NCBI RefSeq assembly: GCF_003344965.1 | Contig: NZ_CP031194.1 | Span: 8,370,001 to 8,434,000 of the forward strand | Reading direction: 5' to 3' | Source of the DNA: Streptomyces paludis | GTDB lineage: Bacteria > Actinomycetota > Actinomycetes > Streptomycetales > Streptomycetaceae | Length of the DNA: 64,000 nucleotides | Shown here: positions 21,859-30,309 of the stretch, in pieces | How the letters are laid out: every line of letters starts with the position of its first letter | Numbering within the stretch: position 1 is the stretch's first letter | Notes under the pieces: generated by a model | Seen by the model: the letters and a program-made list of their open reading frames with translations, nothing else | Told to the model about the DNA's origin: nothing | Database searches by the model: none | Position numbers and translations under genes: made by a program

Positions 21859-22264
21859 AGATTGCGTGGAGGGCAGGCGCTGGGGAGGGTGATCGCCCCG
21901 GGATGTGTCCGGACACCGCGATGTCCGCCGTACTCCTCGGTGTGGTGGCTGAGCCGGGAGGTCCGGTCCCTGTCGGTGTGTTCACGGTTGTTAGGGTGGC
22001 GCCAGGACTGTACGCCGTGACGTGGAAGGAGACCTCCGGTGCTGGACTGTCTCGCTTCTTCCGGTCCGTTCCGCACGGATGTGGTGATGGAGCCGTTGGA
22101 ACACCGTCCGGCCGGTACGAACGGGTACGTCAGCACGTGGGGCGCGATCACGGGCATCTGCCCGCCGAAGGACAGCTGAGCCCACCGCCCATGGCGGAGG
22201 CTTCCCCGGCCCTGGGCCGGTGCTGCCCCATGCTCCCTGCGTACCGACCGGAGACCTCTTCCCC
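21859..22264. other. Divergent spacer before nhaA
   Basis: About 406 bp with no supported gene. It must hold the nhaA promoter. The GGAG-containing stretch before 22265 (gaccggagacctcttcccc) supplies the nhaA ribosome site. Nothing else is recognised. Confidence 0.4.
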
Positions 22265-23473
22265 ATGTCTGCTCCTTCGCGGATCACCGCTGCCCTGCGC
22301 TCGGACGCGGTCAGCGGCCTGCTTCTCATCGGAGCCGCCGTCGCGGCTCTGATCTGGGCGAATTCGCCCCTGGCCGACTCCTACGAGTCGCTGCGCTCCC
22401 TCACCGTCGGCCCCGCGGCCCTGCACCTGGACCTGTCCCTGGAGACGTGGGCTGCGGACGGGCTGCTGGCGGTGTTCTTCTTCATCGTCGGCAACGAGCT
22501 GAAGCGGGAACTCGTCCACGGCGAGCTGCGCGACCCGCGCCGCGCCGCCTTGCCGATCGCCGCCGCGCTCGGCGGTGTCGTGGTGCCGGCGCTGCTGTTC
22601 CTCGCGGTGAACGCCACCACACCGGGAGAGGCGATCGGCGGCTGGGGCATCCCGATGGCCACCGACATCGCTTTCGCGCTCGCGGTCCTGGCCGTGGCCG
22701 GCCGGCACCTGCCCGCTGCGCTGCGTACGTTTCTGCTGACCCTGGCCACCGTGGACGACATGTGCGCGGTGCTGGTCATCGCCATCGCCTACACCACCGG
22801 CCTCGACCTCGCCGCCCTGACGTTCGCCGTGGTGGGGCTGGCGGTGTTCGGCTTCCTCCAGAACGGCTCCGGCCGGTCCCTGGACCGGATCCGGGCGGTG
22901 GTGCCGGGATGGCTGCTGTTCGGGCCGTTGGCGCTGGTGATCTGGGCGCTGACACACGCCTCCGGTGTGCACGCCACCATCGCCGGCGTCGCGATGGGTC
23001 TGCTGATGTGCACCCGTCCCCGTGCCGGCGGGGCGAGTTCGCCCTCGGACCGAGCGGAGGAGCTGCTGCGGCCGTTCGCCGCGGGGGTCGCACTGCCGGT
23101 CTTCGCGCTGCTGGCGGCCGGGGTGTCGCTGTCCGGCACGAGCGGCTTCTTCGCCTCCACCATCACCTGGGGCGTCCTCGCGGGCCTCCTGGCGGGCAAG
23201 TTCCTGGGCATTTTCGGCGTCTCCTGGCTGACCGCCCGCTTCACCGGCGCCCGCCTCAATCCCACGCTCGCCTGGCCCGACATCGCCGGTGTCGGAACCC
23301 TCGGGGCGATCGGTTTCACCGTTTCCCTGCTGATCGCCGAACTCTCCTACACCGACACCGCGCACCTGACCGACGCCAAGGGCGCCATCCTGCTGGCCTC
23401 TGCCATCGCGGCGCTGCTCGCCGCCCTCATCCTGGGGCACCGCGGCCGCCACTACCGCCGCCTCACACAGTGA
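22265..23473 (+). CDS. nhaA: Na+/H+ antiporter NhaA
   Basis: A 402-residue NhaA-family antiporter, close to the E. coli length of 388. It exchanges sodium for protons across the cytoplasmic membrane and serves pH and salt tolerance. The N-terminus, FFFIVGNELKRELVHGEL, ATDIAFALAVLAVAG and LATVDDMCAV are classic. The two adjacent aspartates at about 164-165 correspond to the essential D163/D164 of E. coli. Eleven to twelve hydrophobic helices are visible and the protein ends in a short basic tail. ATG 22265 is preceded by GGAG. It is monocistronic, facing a convergent two-component gene across a hairpin. Confidence 0.96.
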   Translation: MSAPSRITAALRSDAVSGLLLIGAAVAALIWANSPLADSYESLRSLTVGPAALHLDLSLETWAADGLLAVFFFIVGNELKRELVHGELRDPRRAALPIAAALGGVVVPALLFLAVNATTPGEAIGGWGIPMATDIAFALAVLAVAGRHLPAALRTFLLTLATVDDMCAVLVIAIAYTTGLDLAALTFAVVGLAVFGFLQNGSGRSLDRIRAVVPGWLLFGPLALVIWALTHASGVHATIAGVAMGLLMCTRPRAGGASSPSDRAEELLRPFAAGVALPVFALLAAGVSLSGTSGFFASTITWGVLAGLLAGKFLGIFGVSWLTARFTGARLNPTLAWPDIAGVGTLGAIGFTVSLLIAELSYTDTAHLTDAKGAILLASAIAALLAALILGHRGRHYRRLTQ

Positions 23474-23498
23474 ACGGCAGCCGTTGAGGTGTTCAGCG

Positions 23499-23517
23499 GA
23501 CGGCGGGGCCCGCCGTC
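23499..23517. terminator. Hairpin between convergent nhaA and response regulator genes
   Basis: GACGGCGGG-G-CCCGCCGTC, a perfect 9-bp stem with a one-base centre, 26 bp after nhaA and 22 bp before the end of the convergent regulator gene. Probably a bidirectional terminator. Confidence 0.6.
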
Positions 23518-23538
23518 GACGGAGAGGACGGTACCGGT

Positions 23539-24207
23539 CTACCGCTGGGCCGTGACCAGCCCGGTGTCGTACGCCGTGATCACTGCCTGGATACGGTCGC
23601 GGGCTCCGATCTTGGCGAGGATACGGCCGACGTGCTTCTTGACGGTGGACTCGGTCAGGACGAGGTCCTCGGCGATCTCGGCGTTGGTCCGGCCCTGGCC
23701 GATGGCGAGGAGGACTTCGCGTTCGCGGTCGCTGAGGGCCTTGAGCCGGGGGTCCTCGGCGGCGGGGGCGCCGGGCGGGGCGAGGACCCGGTGGGCGTAC
23801 GCGTCCAGCAGGCGACGGGTCAGGCGGGGGGCGACGACGGCGTCGCCGGTGGCGACGGCCTGGATGCCGGCGACGAGTTCCTCGGGGCGCGCGTCCTTGA
23901 GGAGGAACCCGCTGGCGCCGGCGCGCAGCCCTTCGTAGGCGTACTCGTCGAGGTCGAAGGTCGTCACGATGAGGACGCGGGTACGGCTGCCGGTGGCGGT
24001 GATGCGGCGGGTGGCCTCGATGCCGTCCATGCCCGGCATACGGATGTCCATGAGGACGACATCGGGGCGGAGTTCGGCGGCCAGACGGACGGCCTCGGCG
24101 CCGTGTCCGGCTTCGCCGGCCGGTTCCAGGCCGGGGGTGCCCTCGATGAGCATACGGATGCCCATGCGCTGGAGGGGCTGGTCGTCGGCGACGAGCACGG
24201 TGGTCAT
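23539..24207 (-). CDS. NarL/FixJ-type response regulator
   Basis: A 222-residue regulator. The receiver domain (1-120) has VADDQPLQR, the phospho-acceptor Asp near 53 in VVLMDIRMPGMDG, Thr in IVTTFDLDEYAY and Lys in GFLLKDARPEEL. The C-terminal LuxR helix-turn-helix (about 155-215) contains LSDREREVLLAIGQGRTNAE and VKKHVGRILAKIGARDR. It is the last gene of a four-gene minus-strand operon (ABC ATPase, permease, kinase, regulator) and lies 41 bp after the kinase. Such arrangements usually control the adjacent ABC exporter in response to membrane-active compounds. Confidence 0.95.
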   Translation of the reverse strand: MTTVLVADDQPLQRMGIRMLIEGTPGLEPAGEAGHGAEAVRLAAELRPDVVLMDIRMPGMDGIEATRRITATGSRTRVLIVTTFDLDEYAYEGLRAGASGFLLKDARPEELVAGIQAVATGDAVVAPRLTRRLLDAYAHRVLAPPGAPAAEDPRLKALSDREREVLLAIGQGRTNAEIAEDLVLTESTVKKHVGRILAKIGARDRIQAVITAYDTGLVTAQR

Positions 24208-24248
24208 GGGCGGGGCTCCTGGCGAGGACGAGAGCGAGGCGGGTCAGG

Positions 24249-25646
24249 TCAGGTCGGCGGTGCGAGCGGTGAGGGCGACGCGGACTGGGCGGGCGGCGCG
24301 TCGAGTTCGACATCCACGATCCAGCCGGGCGGGGTGGTCCGGGGGCCGATGGCGACGGTGCCGTTGTACATCGCGGCCCGCTGGCGGATGCCGACCAGAC
24401 CGTGTCCTGGCACCGCGCCGTCCCGGTCCGCGTCCGCCGGCGCGGAGCCGGCCGTCCCCGGCGGTCGCGCCTCGGTGTCGGCGACCCGTATCCGTACCCG
24501 GCCCCCGAGAGCCGTCACGGTGACCTCGGCGGCGGAACCGGACCCGGCGTGCTTGAGGGTGTTGGTCAGGGACTCCTGGACGATGCGGTACACGGTGAGC
24601 TGGACACCGCTGCCCAGGGCGTCGAGATCACCGGCGGTGCGGTACACGACGGCGAGCCCGGCCGCGCGGACCCCCGCCAGCAGGGCGTCCAGATCGCGGA
24701 TCGCGGGCTGCGGGTTCAGCGGCCGCTCCTCCTCCTGCTCCTCGCGCAGGACGCCGAGCACCCGGCGCAGTTCCCCCATGGCCTGGCGTCCGGTGTCGCC
24801 GAGGATGCGCAGGGCCGTCTCCGATTTCTCGCCGTTGTGGGCGGCGAGGACGGCGGCGCCGTCCGCGACGCTGACCATGACCGAGAGATTGTGGCCCACG
24901 ATGTCGTGCATCTCGCGCGCGACCCGGGACCGCTCGGCGGCAGCGGTCAGCCGTACGCGCTGGTCACGCTCGGTCTCCAGGCGGGCAGCGCGGTCCGTGA
25001 GCGCCTCCAGATAGAGCCGGCGGATCCGCAGGGTCAGGCCCACGGCGACGGCGGCCGTCGCCGTGCCCAGAAGGAAGAAGAGGCCCAGCACCGGGTGCTC
25101 GACGGGCGCAAGGAGGCACACGGCCAGCGTCAGCTGGACGGCCGTCAGCGCGGCGGCCCAGCCCAGGACCCGCAGGGAACCGTGCAGGGCCAGGCTGTAG
25201 AGGGCGACGAGCGCGCTGATGCCGGTCTGCTGCCACATCCCCAGCGACCACTGGACGAGCGAGACCGCAGCGATCGCGAAGTACGTGGCGGCCGGCGCCC
25301 TGCGCCGCCACCACAACGGCACGACGAGCGCGACGGCGAAGACGAGCAGAATGCCGGCCGGCGGGTGGCCGTCGGCGCCGGTCGCCCCGAAGGGGCCGTC
25401 CCGGTGGCTCGGGTGGAGCAGATCGGGCAGACCGATCAGAGCGACGCCGAGCATGACCGCCGTGTCGAGCAGCCACGGATGCCGGCGGTCCATGCGCTGC
25501 CGGTGGCTCTGGCCGCGCAGCATACGGCCCAGCAGCGGGTGCGCCCAGGCCGCGTCCAGCCCGGGGGACGGCGGTCCGGCCGTCCCCCGGGGAGTGTCGT
25601 CGGCGGCTGCCGCGCGGTCCGGGCTCACGATTCCCATAGCCCCCAT
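24249..25646 (-). CDS. NarL-family (HisKA_3) sensor histidine kinase
   Basis: A 465-residue kinase. Start ATG 25646 has GGGG five bases upstream; ATG 25637 is an alternative three codons in. Four to six hydrophobic helices (about 60-200, including GILLVFAVALVVPLWW and TAVQLTLAVCLLAP) form the membrane domain. The HisKA_3 dimerisation segment follows, with the phospho-accepting His in VAREMHDIVGHNLSVMV. The ATPase domain includes VQESLTNTLKHAG and HGLVGIRQRAAMYNGTV. It is the partner of the NarL regulator immediately downstream and sits 56 bp after the ABC permease. Signals are probably sensed within the membrane, since there is no large external domain. Confidence 0.94.
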   Translation of the reverse strand: MGAMGIVSPDRAAAADDTPRGTAGPPSPGLDAAWAHPLLGRMLRGQSHRQRMDRRHPWLLDTAVMLGVALIGLPDLLHPSHRDGPFGATGADGHPPAGILLVFAVALVVPLWWRRRAPAATYFAIAAVSLVQWSLGMWQQTGISALVALYSLALHGSLRVLGWAAALTAVQLTLAVCLLAPVEHPVLGLFFLLGTATAAVAVGLTLRIRRLYLEALTDRAARLETERDQRVRLTAAAERSRVAREMHDIVGHNLSVMVSVADGAAVLAAHNGEKSETALRILGDTGRQAMGELRRVLGVLREEQEEERPLNPQPAIRDLDALLAGVRAAGLAVVYRTAGDLDALGSGVQLTVYRIVQESLTNTLKHAGSGSAAEVTVTALGGRVRIRVADTEARPPGTAGSAPADADRDGAVPGHGLVGIRQRAAMYNGTVAIGPRTTPPGWIVDVELDAPPAQSASPSPLAPPT

Positions 25647-25702
25647 TGTCCCCAATTGTTCTTGAACGCCCTCGGACGCCCTCCAACGCTTCGAACGGGT
25701 GC

Positions 25703-26548
25703 TCAGGCGTCCGTCCTGACCAGCCGCAATGCCGCTCCGGCGAGCGCCAGGGCCACCCAGCCGGCGAAGACCGCGAGGCCCGCCCCGGGTGAGAGGGCGC
25801 CGGAGGACTGGTGCAGGGCGTAGACGGCCGAGCCCGCGTTGCCGGGGAAATAGGGATTGATCGTGTCGTACAGCGAGTCGGGCAGCAGCGACGCCAGCCC
25901 CGGAAGGATCAGCAGCACCCCGACCAGGACCGCGATGGCCCCCGCGGAGGAGCGCAGCAGCATGCCCAGGGCGACGCCGAGCACGGCCACCAGGGCGAGG
26001 TAGACACCCGCGCCGGCCAGGCTGCGCAGCACACCGCTGTCGCCCAGGGACAGGGCGATCTCCTCGCCGCGCAGGCCGAGCGTGCCCAGCGCGAACGCCG
26101 CGAGCGCTCCGGCGCTCGTCACGACCAGGATGACGGGACCGATCACAGCGGCCTTGGACCACAGGACCGGCAGCCGCCGCGGCACCGCGGCCAGGGTGGA
26201 GCGGATCATGCCGGTGCTGTACTCGCCCGCGGCCAGCAGCACTCCGAGGACCCCCGCGGCCAGCGAGGCGAACGTCACTCCGAGCAGCGCCAGGCTGACG
26301 GCGTCCTGCGTACCGGCGCCGGGACCGGGCGGGCCGCCGTTGCCGCCGTCGCCGGCGGCGCCCGGGCTGTAGGTGGCGGAGGCGATCGCGCCGAGGGCGA
26401 CGAGGAGGACGACGGCGACCCCCAGGGTGATCCAACTGGAGCGCAGCGACCAGAACTTGGCCCACTCCGAGCGCAGCACCCGCACGCCGGTCACTTTGTA
26501 GGCGGCGGGCGCGGCCGTCCCGGGGACCGGGGAGAGCGTGGTGGTCAT
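25703..26548 (-). CDS. ABC-2 type transporter permease
   Basis: A 281-residue membrane protein with six hydrophobic helices, starting right after a cytoplasmic N-terminus with RVLRSEWAKFWSLRSSW, the typical ABC-2 entry motif. Other helices include LALLGVTFASLAAGVLGVLL and YLALVAVLGVALGMLL. A Gly/Pro-rich loop (GDGGNGGPPGPGAGTQ) follows helix 1. The start codon overlaps the stop of the ATPase gene by one base (TGATG), so the two are made together. It should form a half-type exporter with that ATPase; the cargo is unknown. Confidence 0.93.
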   Translation of the reverse strand: MTTTLSPVPGTAAPAAYKVTGVRVLRSEWAKFWSLRSSWITLGVAVVLLVALGAIASATYSPGAAGDGGNGGPPGPGAGTQDAVSLALLGVTFASLAAGVLGVLLAAGEYSTGMIRSTLAAVPRRLPVLWSKAAVIGPVILVVTSAGALAAFALGTLGLRGEEIALSLGDSGVLRSLAGAGVYLALVAVLGVALGMLLRSSAGAIAVLVGVLLILPGLASLLPDSLYDTINPYFPGNAGSAVYALHQSSGALSPGAGLAVFAGWVALALAGAALRLVRTDA

Positions 26549-27483
26549 CAGGCGGCCTTCCGTTCGGCGGTGCTGGGGGAGGGGGCGCTCTGGTATTCGA
26601 CGGCGTCGCGGGTGAGCCGCATGAACGCCTCCTCCAGGGAGACGGTCTGCGGGGTGAGTTCGTCCAGCGCCACCTGATGCCGGGCGGCGATCGCCCCGAT
26701 CTCCCGGGCGGTCCGTCCGTTGACCAGCAGTTCCTCCGCGGAGGAGGAGCTGATCGTGACGTCGGGCCCGGCCAGCAGCGAGCGCAGCCGGACGGCCTCG
26801 GCGGCGGCGACCCGGACACCTCCGCCCCCGGCCTCGCGTGTGAAGTCGTCGACCGTGGTGTCGGCGAGCAGCCGCCCCCGGCCGATGATCACCAGATGGT
26901 CGGCGATCAGCGCGGTCTCGCTCATCAGGTGCGAGGAGAGCATCACGGCCCGGCCCTCGTCGGCCAGCTGCCGCAGCAGGTTACGTACCCACAGCACGCC
27001 CTCGGGGTCGAGGCCGTTGACCGGTTCGTCGAGCATCACGATGGCCGGGTCCCCGAGCAGGGCCGCGGCGATGCCGAGGCGCTGGCCCATGCCGAGCGAG
27101 AAGGCGCCCACCCGCTTGCCGGCCACACTGGTCAGCCCGGCCAGCTCGATGACCTCGTCCACCCGACGGCGCGGAATGCCGTGGGTGTACGCGAGCGCCA
27201 TCAGATGGCCGGCCGCGCTGCGTCCCGGGTGTACGGACCGGGCCTCCAGCAGGGTGCCGATCTCGCGCAGCGGGGCGGTGTGCCCGGCGTAGGCGCGGCC
27301 GTTGACGGTGACCGAACCCCCGGTGGGGGCGTCCAGGCCGACGATCATGCGCATGGTCGTCGACTTGCCCGCGCCGTTCGGTCCGAGGAAGCCGGTGACC
27401 TCACCCGGCTTCACCGTGAAACTCAGGTGGTCGACGACCGTTTTGTCGCCGTACCGCTTCGTCAGCTCGCGGGTTTCGATCAT
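26548..27483 (-). CDS. ABC transporter ATPase of the drug-export (CcmA/DrrA) class
   Basis: A 311-residue nucleotide-binding subunit. Walker A GPNGAGKST lies near 34-42, the Q-loop region is VGLDAPTGG, the signature is FSLGMGQRLG, Walker B is IVMLDEP and the switch His is in SSHLMSE. The last 90 residues are the extra C-terminal domain common to DrrA-like subunits. It starts an operon with the permease, kinase and response regulator. Members of this group export or protect against antibiotics such as lantibiotics and daunorubicin; no specific substrate can be named. Confidence 0.95.
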   Translation of the reverse strand: MIETRELTKRYGDKTVVDHLSFTVKPGEVTGFLGPNGAGKSTTMRMIVGLDAPTGGSVTVNGRAYAGHTAPLREIGTLLEARSVHPGRSAAGHLMALAYTHGIPRRRVDEVIELAGLTSVAGKRVGAFSLGMGQRLGIAAALLGDPAIVMLDEPVNGLDPEGVLWVRNLLRQLADEGRAVMLSSHLMSETALIADHLVIIGRGRLLADTTVDDFTREAGGGGVRVAAAEAVRLRSLLAGPDVTISSSSAEELLVNGRTAREIGAIAARHQVALDELTPQTVSLEEAFMRLTRDAVEYQSAPSPSTAERKAA

Positions 27484-27576
27484 GGATGGGGGCCTTCCTC
27501 GCCGTTCCTCGCCTCGGACCCCGCCGTACTTCTGCCGCGGGATCTGCGTTCGAATCTATGGGCGTGATCGCCCGCG

Positions 27577-27635
27577 CTCCCGGTACCACGGGAGACACTT
27601 CGGCGCCCCACTGGTACCGCGGTACCAGTGGGGCG
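27577..27635. promoter_or_regulatory. Two GGTACC-centred dyads, one a perfect 32-bp palindrome
   Basis: Upstream of the ABC operon. First, CTCCCG-GTACCA-CGGGAG at 27577-27594 (6-bp stem). Second, a perfect 32-bp palindrome at 27604-27635 whose left half is CGCCCCACTGGTACCG. Both contain GGTACCA. They lie 94-152 bp before the ATPase start codon and 80 bp beyond the end of the dehydrogenase gene, which reads in the same direction toward this spacer. Either a regulator site for the ABC operon or a strong terminator-like cruciform. Confidence 0.55.
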
Positions 27636-27714
27636 ACCGGCACCGCCCGCGGCGAGGGCGCGCAGCCATGGGCGCCATCTGACGGAGACCGGTGGCAGGA
27701 GGAACCGGTCCGGA

Positions 27715-28680
27715 TCAGCCCGCGTGCAGCAGCCGGACCGGGTGTCCGGCGAGGAAGGCGGCGATGTCCTCCACGGCCTCGCCGTAGAAGGTGCGGTAGT
27801 TGGCCTCGGTTACGTAGCCGAGATGCGGTGTGGCCAGTACGTTCGGGAGGGAGCGCAAGGCGTCGTCGGCGGGCAGTGGCTCGGTCTCGAAGACATCGAG
27901 TCCGGCCCCGGCGATCCAGCCCTCCCGCAGGGCCCGCAGCAACGCGGTGTGGTCGACGAGGCCGGCGCGGGAAGTGTTGACCAGGTAGGCGCTCGGCTTC
28001 ATGGCGCACAGTTCCGCTTCGCCGAGCAGGTGGTGTGTGCGCTCGGACAGTACGAGGTGGAGCGAGACCATGTCGGCGCGCCGCAGCAAGTCGTGCTTGC
28101 TGTCCGCCAGTTGTGCGCCCGCGGCCGCCGCGCGTGCGGCGGTGAGGTGCTGGCTCCAGGCCAGGACCTCCATGCCGAAGGCCGCGCCGACGCGTGCCAT
28201 CCGGCTGCCGGTCCTCCCGAGGCCGAACAGCCCCAGCGTCCGGCCGTGCAGATCCTGGCCCACCGTGGACTGCCACGGTCCGCCGTCCCGCAGCGCGCGG
28301 TTCTCGACCGTCAAGTGCCGTGCCAGGCCCAGGATCAGAGCCCAGGCCAGCTCAACGGGCGGCGCCGCGCCGCCGGCGGTGCCGCAGACGGTCACCCCGG
28401 CCGCGGCGGCAGCCGCGAGATCGATGGAGGCGTTGCGCATGCCCGTGGTCACGAGGAGCCGCAAGCGTGGCAGGCGGCGCAGCAGGTCGGCGTCGAAGGG
28501 GGTCCGCTCCCGCATGACCACGACGATGTCGCGGTCCGCCAGCGCTTCGACCAGCGTCTCCCGGTCGGCGAGATGCTCGCGCAGAACCCGGACCTCCACC
28601 TCCTCGCCGAGGGAGGTCCAGTCCGCGTGGGTGAGGGCGGCCCCCTGATAGTCGTCGAGAACCGCGCAGCGCAGTGTCAT
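27715..28680 (-). CDS. D-2-hydroxyacid dehydrogenase family protein
   Basis: A 321-residue NAD-dependent D-2-hydroxyacid dehydrogenase, the size of the PGDH/formate-dehydrogenase-like fold. The nucleotide-binding motif is LFGLGRTGSRMARVGAAFG. The catalytic Arg is in NTSRAGLVD, the Glu in FETEPLP and the His in ATPHLGYVT. The substrate-domain N-terminus begins MTLRCAVLDDYQ. GGGAG lies nine bases before ATG 28680. These enzymes reduce 2-keto acids reversibly. The DDYQ-type subgroup is common in actinobacteria and usually lacks a defined substrate. It reads alone between the ABC operon and the MarR gene. Confidence 0.9.
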   Translation of the reverse strand: MTLRCAVLDDYQGAALTHADWTSLGEEVEVRVLREHLADRETLVEALADRDIVVVMRERTPFDADLLRRLPRLRLLVTTGMRNASIDLAAAAAAGVTVCGTAGGAAPPVELAWALILGLARHLTVENRALRDGGPWQSTVGQDLHGRTLGLFGLGRTGSRMARVGAAFGMEVLAWSQHLTAARAAAAGAQLADSKHDLLRRADMVSLHLVLSERTHHLLGEAELCAMKPSAYLVNTSRAGLVDHTALLRALREGWIAGAGLDVFETEPLPADDALRSLPNVLATPHLGYVTEANYRTFYGEAVEDIAAFLAGHPVRLLHAG

Positions 28681-28692
28681 GCCGGCGTGTCT

Positions 28693-28728
28693 CCCTCGCC
28701 GGATCCCTCGCCGGATCCCTCGCCGGAC
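28693..28728. repeat. Three tandem 12-bp repeats upstream of the dehydrogenase
   Basis: ccctcgccggat twice, then ccctcgccggac, head to tail at 28693-28704, 28705-28716 and 28717-28728, in the 100-bp spacer between the MarR gene and the dehydrogenase. Each unit carries GAGGG on the minus strand. Confidence 0.8.
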
Positions 28729-28780
28729 GTACCCGGCGCGTCGGGCGCCCGGTGGGCGTACGGGAAGCCGCGCACCGCGC

Positions 28781-29236
28781 TCACCGGTCCCTCTCGACGT
28801 GGCGCAGGAGGTGGCCGGTCAGGTCGGCCAGCTGGGTCACCTGCTGAGGGGACAGCGCGTCGAAGACGAGTTCACGGACCGCTCTCACATGCCCCGGCGC
28901 CGCCTGCTCGATGACGGACCGGCCCGCGGGAGCGAGGCGGAAGGTGGCGCCCCGCCGGTCACTCTCGCACTCCTCCCGCTCGACCAGGCCCCGGCGCTGC
29001 ATCCGGGTGAGCTGGTGGGACAGCCGGCTCTGCTCCCAGGCCAGGGTCGCGCCGAGATCGCGGGCGCGCAGTCCCGCGCCGGGGGCGTCGTGCAGACGGC
29101 CCAGCACCTCGTAGTCGGCGACGGAGATCCCGTGTTCGTCCTGGAGTTGCCGGCCCAGCGCGCTCTGCAACTGGGCTGTCAGATGCATCAGCCCGCGCCA
29201 CGCCTGGAGTTCCTCGTCGGTCAGCCACTGGGTCAT
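28781..29236 (-). CDS. MarR-family repressor
   Basis: A 151-residue winged-helix regulator. The recognition region is LRARDLGATLAWEQSRLSHQ followed by LTRMQRRGLVEREECESDRR, the canonical MarR wing ending in D-R-R. Flanking helices provide dimerisation. It is divergent from a quinone-oxidoreductase gene across 92 bp that contain two matching palindromes ATGAC-N2-GTCAT, so it very likely represses that redox operon and itself. No conserved Cys pair is evident, so the inducer is more likely a small aromatic ligand than direct oxidation. Confidence 0.93.
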   Translation of the reverse strand: MTQWLTDEELQAWRGLMHLTAQLQSALGRQLQDEHGISVADYEVLGRLHDAPGAGLRARDLGATLAWEQSRLSHQLTRMQRRGLVEREECESDRRGATFRLAPAGRSVIEQAAPGHVRAVRELVFDALSPQQVTQLADLTGHLLRHVERDR

Positions 29237-29258
29237 GGGGACCAGTCTAGCGGAATGA

Positions 29259-29291
29259 ATGACGAGTCATGTATGTTCAATGACGTGTCAT
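29259..29291. promoter_or_regulatory. Twin MarR operators in the divergent promoter
   Basis: Two perfect-arm dyads, ATGACGAGTCAT (29259-29270) and ATGACGTGTCAT (29280-29291), are centred 21 bp apart, two helical turns. They sit between the divergent MarR and oxidoreductase genes, 23-55 bp from the MarR start codon. Confidence 0.75.
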
Positions 29292-29328
29292 GCAAACATG
29301 CTTTCCGGCACCGTCGAGGAGGTAGATC

Positions 29329-30252
29329 ATGAAGGCTGTCACTGTCACCGAATTCGGTACGCCGCCCGAGCTGCGCGAGGTGCCGGAGCCGACCGTGGGA
29401 CCGGGCCGGATCCTGGTACGTGTGGAGGCGTCGTCGGTGAACTGGCTGGACGCCGGCATAGCCCAGGGCGTGTTCCAGGACGTGGCCCCGCACGAGTCGC
29501 CCGTCACCCTCGGCCGCGACTTCGCCGGTGTAGTCGAGGCCGTCGGCCCCGGTGTCACCGGTGTGAAGGCCGGCGTCAGGGTCTTCGGGGAGGTCCCGCT
29601 GGGGGTGCCGATCGGCAACGGTGCGTGGGCGGAGCGCATCGTGATCGGCACGGACGCGTTCGTCCCCACCCCCGCGGGCGTCGACACCGTCACAGCGGGT
29701 GCGGCGGGCCTGGCGGCCGTCACCGCTGTGATGACGTTCGACGCTCTGGATCTGCGGCCCGGCCAGACCCTCGCGGTGGTCGGAGCGACCGGGGGAGTGG
29801 GAGGCATGGTGGCGCAGCTCGCCAGGGCGGCCGGTGCGGTCGTCGTGGCACCGGGGCTGTCCGAGGACGAGACGTATCTGCACGGCCTGGGCGTGACCGC
29901 GGTCCTGCCCCGCGGCGGCGATGTCGTGGCGGTGGTACGCGAGCGGTACCCCGAGGGGGTCGACGCACTCGTCGACGCCGTGACCTCCTACCGCCCCACG
30001 CCCTACGCGAGCGCCGTCGGGGACGGTGGCCGGATCGCCTCGCCGACCGGCGCCGCCGGTGAAGGCCGCGGCCGTACCAACATCGTGCACGCCCCGACCG
30101 CCGGGATCCTGCGGCGCGTTGCCCTGTATCTGGAGGACGGCACGATCACCGTCACCGTCGGCCGGACCTTCGCGCTGTCCGAGGCGCCCGAAGCACTGCG
30201 GGCCCTGACCGGGGGCCACACCCGCGGAAAGATCGCCCTCCGCGTCGCCTGA
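29329..30252 (+). CDS. Quinone oxidoreductase-like zinc-independent MDR enzyme
   Basis: A 307-residue medium-chain dehydrogenase/reductase of the NADP-dependent quinone oxidoreductase (zeta-crystallin) group. VEASSVNWLDAGI replaces the zinc-ligand region of true alcohol dehydrogenases, and no structural zinc cysteines are present. The cofactor motif is VVGATGGVGGMVAQLARAAG. GGAGG lies eight bases before ATG 29329. It begins a plus-strand group with DoxX (57-bp gap) and pirin, and faces a MarR gene whose twin operators cover the shared promoter. A role in reducing quinones or reactive aldehydes under chemical stress is inferred from family and context. Confidence 0.92.
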   Translation: MKAVTVTEFGTPPELREVPEPTVGPGRILVRVEASSVNWLDAGIAQGVFQDVAPHESPVTLGRDFAGVVEAVGPGVTGVKAGVRVFGEVPLGVPIGNGAWAERIVIGTDAFVPTPAGVDTVTAGAAGLAAVTAVMTFDALDLRPGQTLAVVGATGGVGGMVAQLARAAGAVVVAPGLSEDETYLHGLGVTAVLPRGGDVVAVVRERYPEGVDALVDAVTSYRPTPYASAVGDGGRIASPTGAAGEGRGRTNIVHAPTAGILRRVALYLEDGTITVTVGRTFALSEAPEALRALTGGHTRGKIALRVA

Positions 30253-30309
30253 ACCCGCCCCTCCCGACGGGCCGAGGCCCGCCGCCGAAATCACTGAACG
30301 GAAACGAAC

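Noticed and set aside
22148..24313. 721-residue minus-strand frame across nhaA and the response regulator
   Set aside because: Low-complexity Arg/Gly/Gln product spanning two clearly coding genes on both strands; an artefact of GC bias.
24249..26819. One 856-residue minus-strand protein covering kinase and permease
   Set aside because: The frame merely stays open through the permease gene. The kinase has its own start at 25646 and the permease is read in a different frame with full ABC-2 features.
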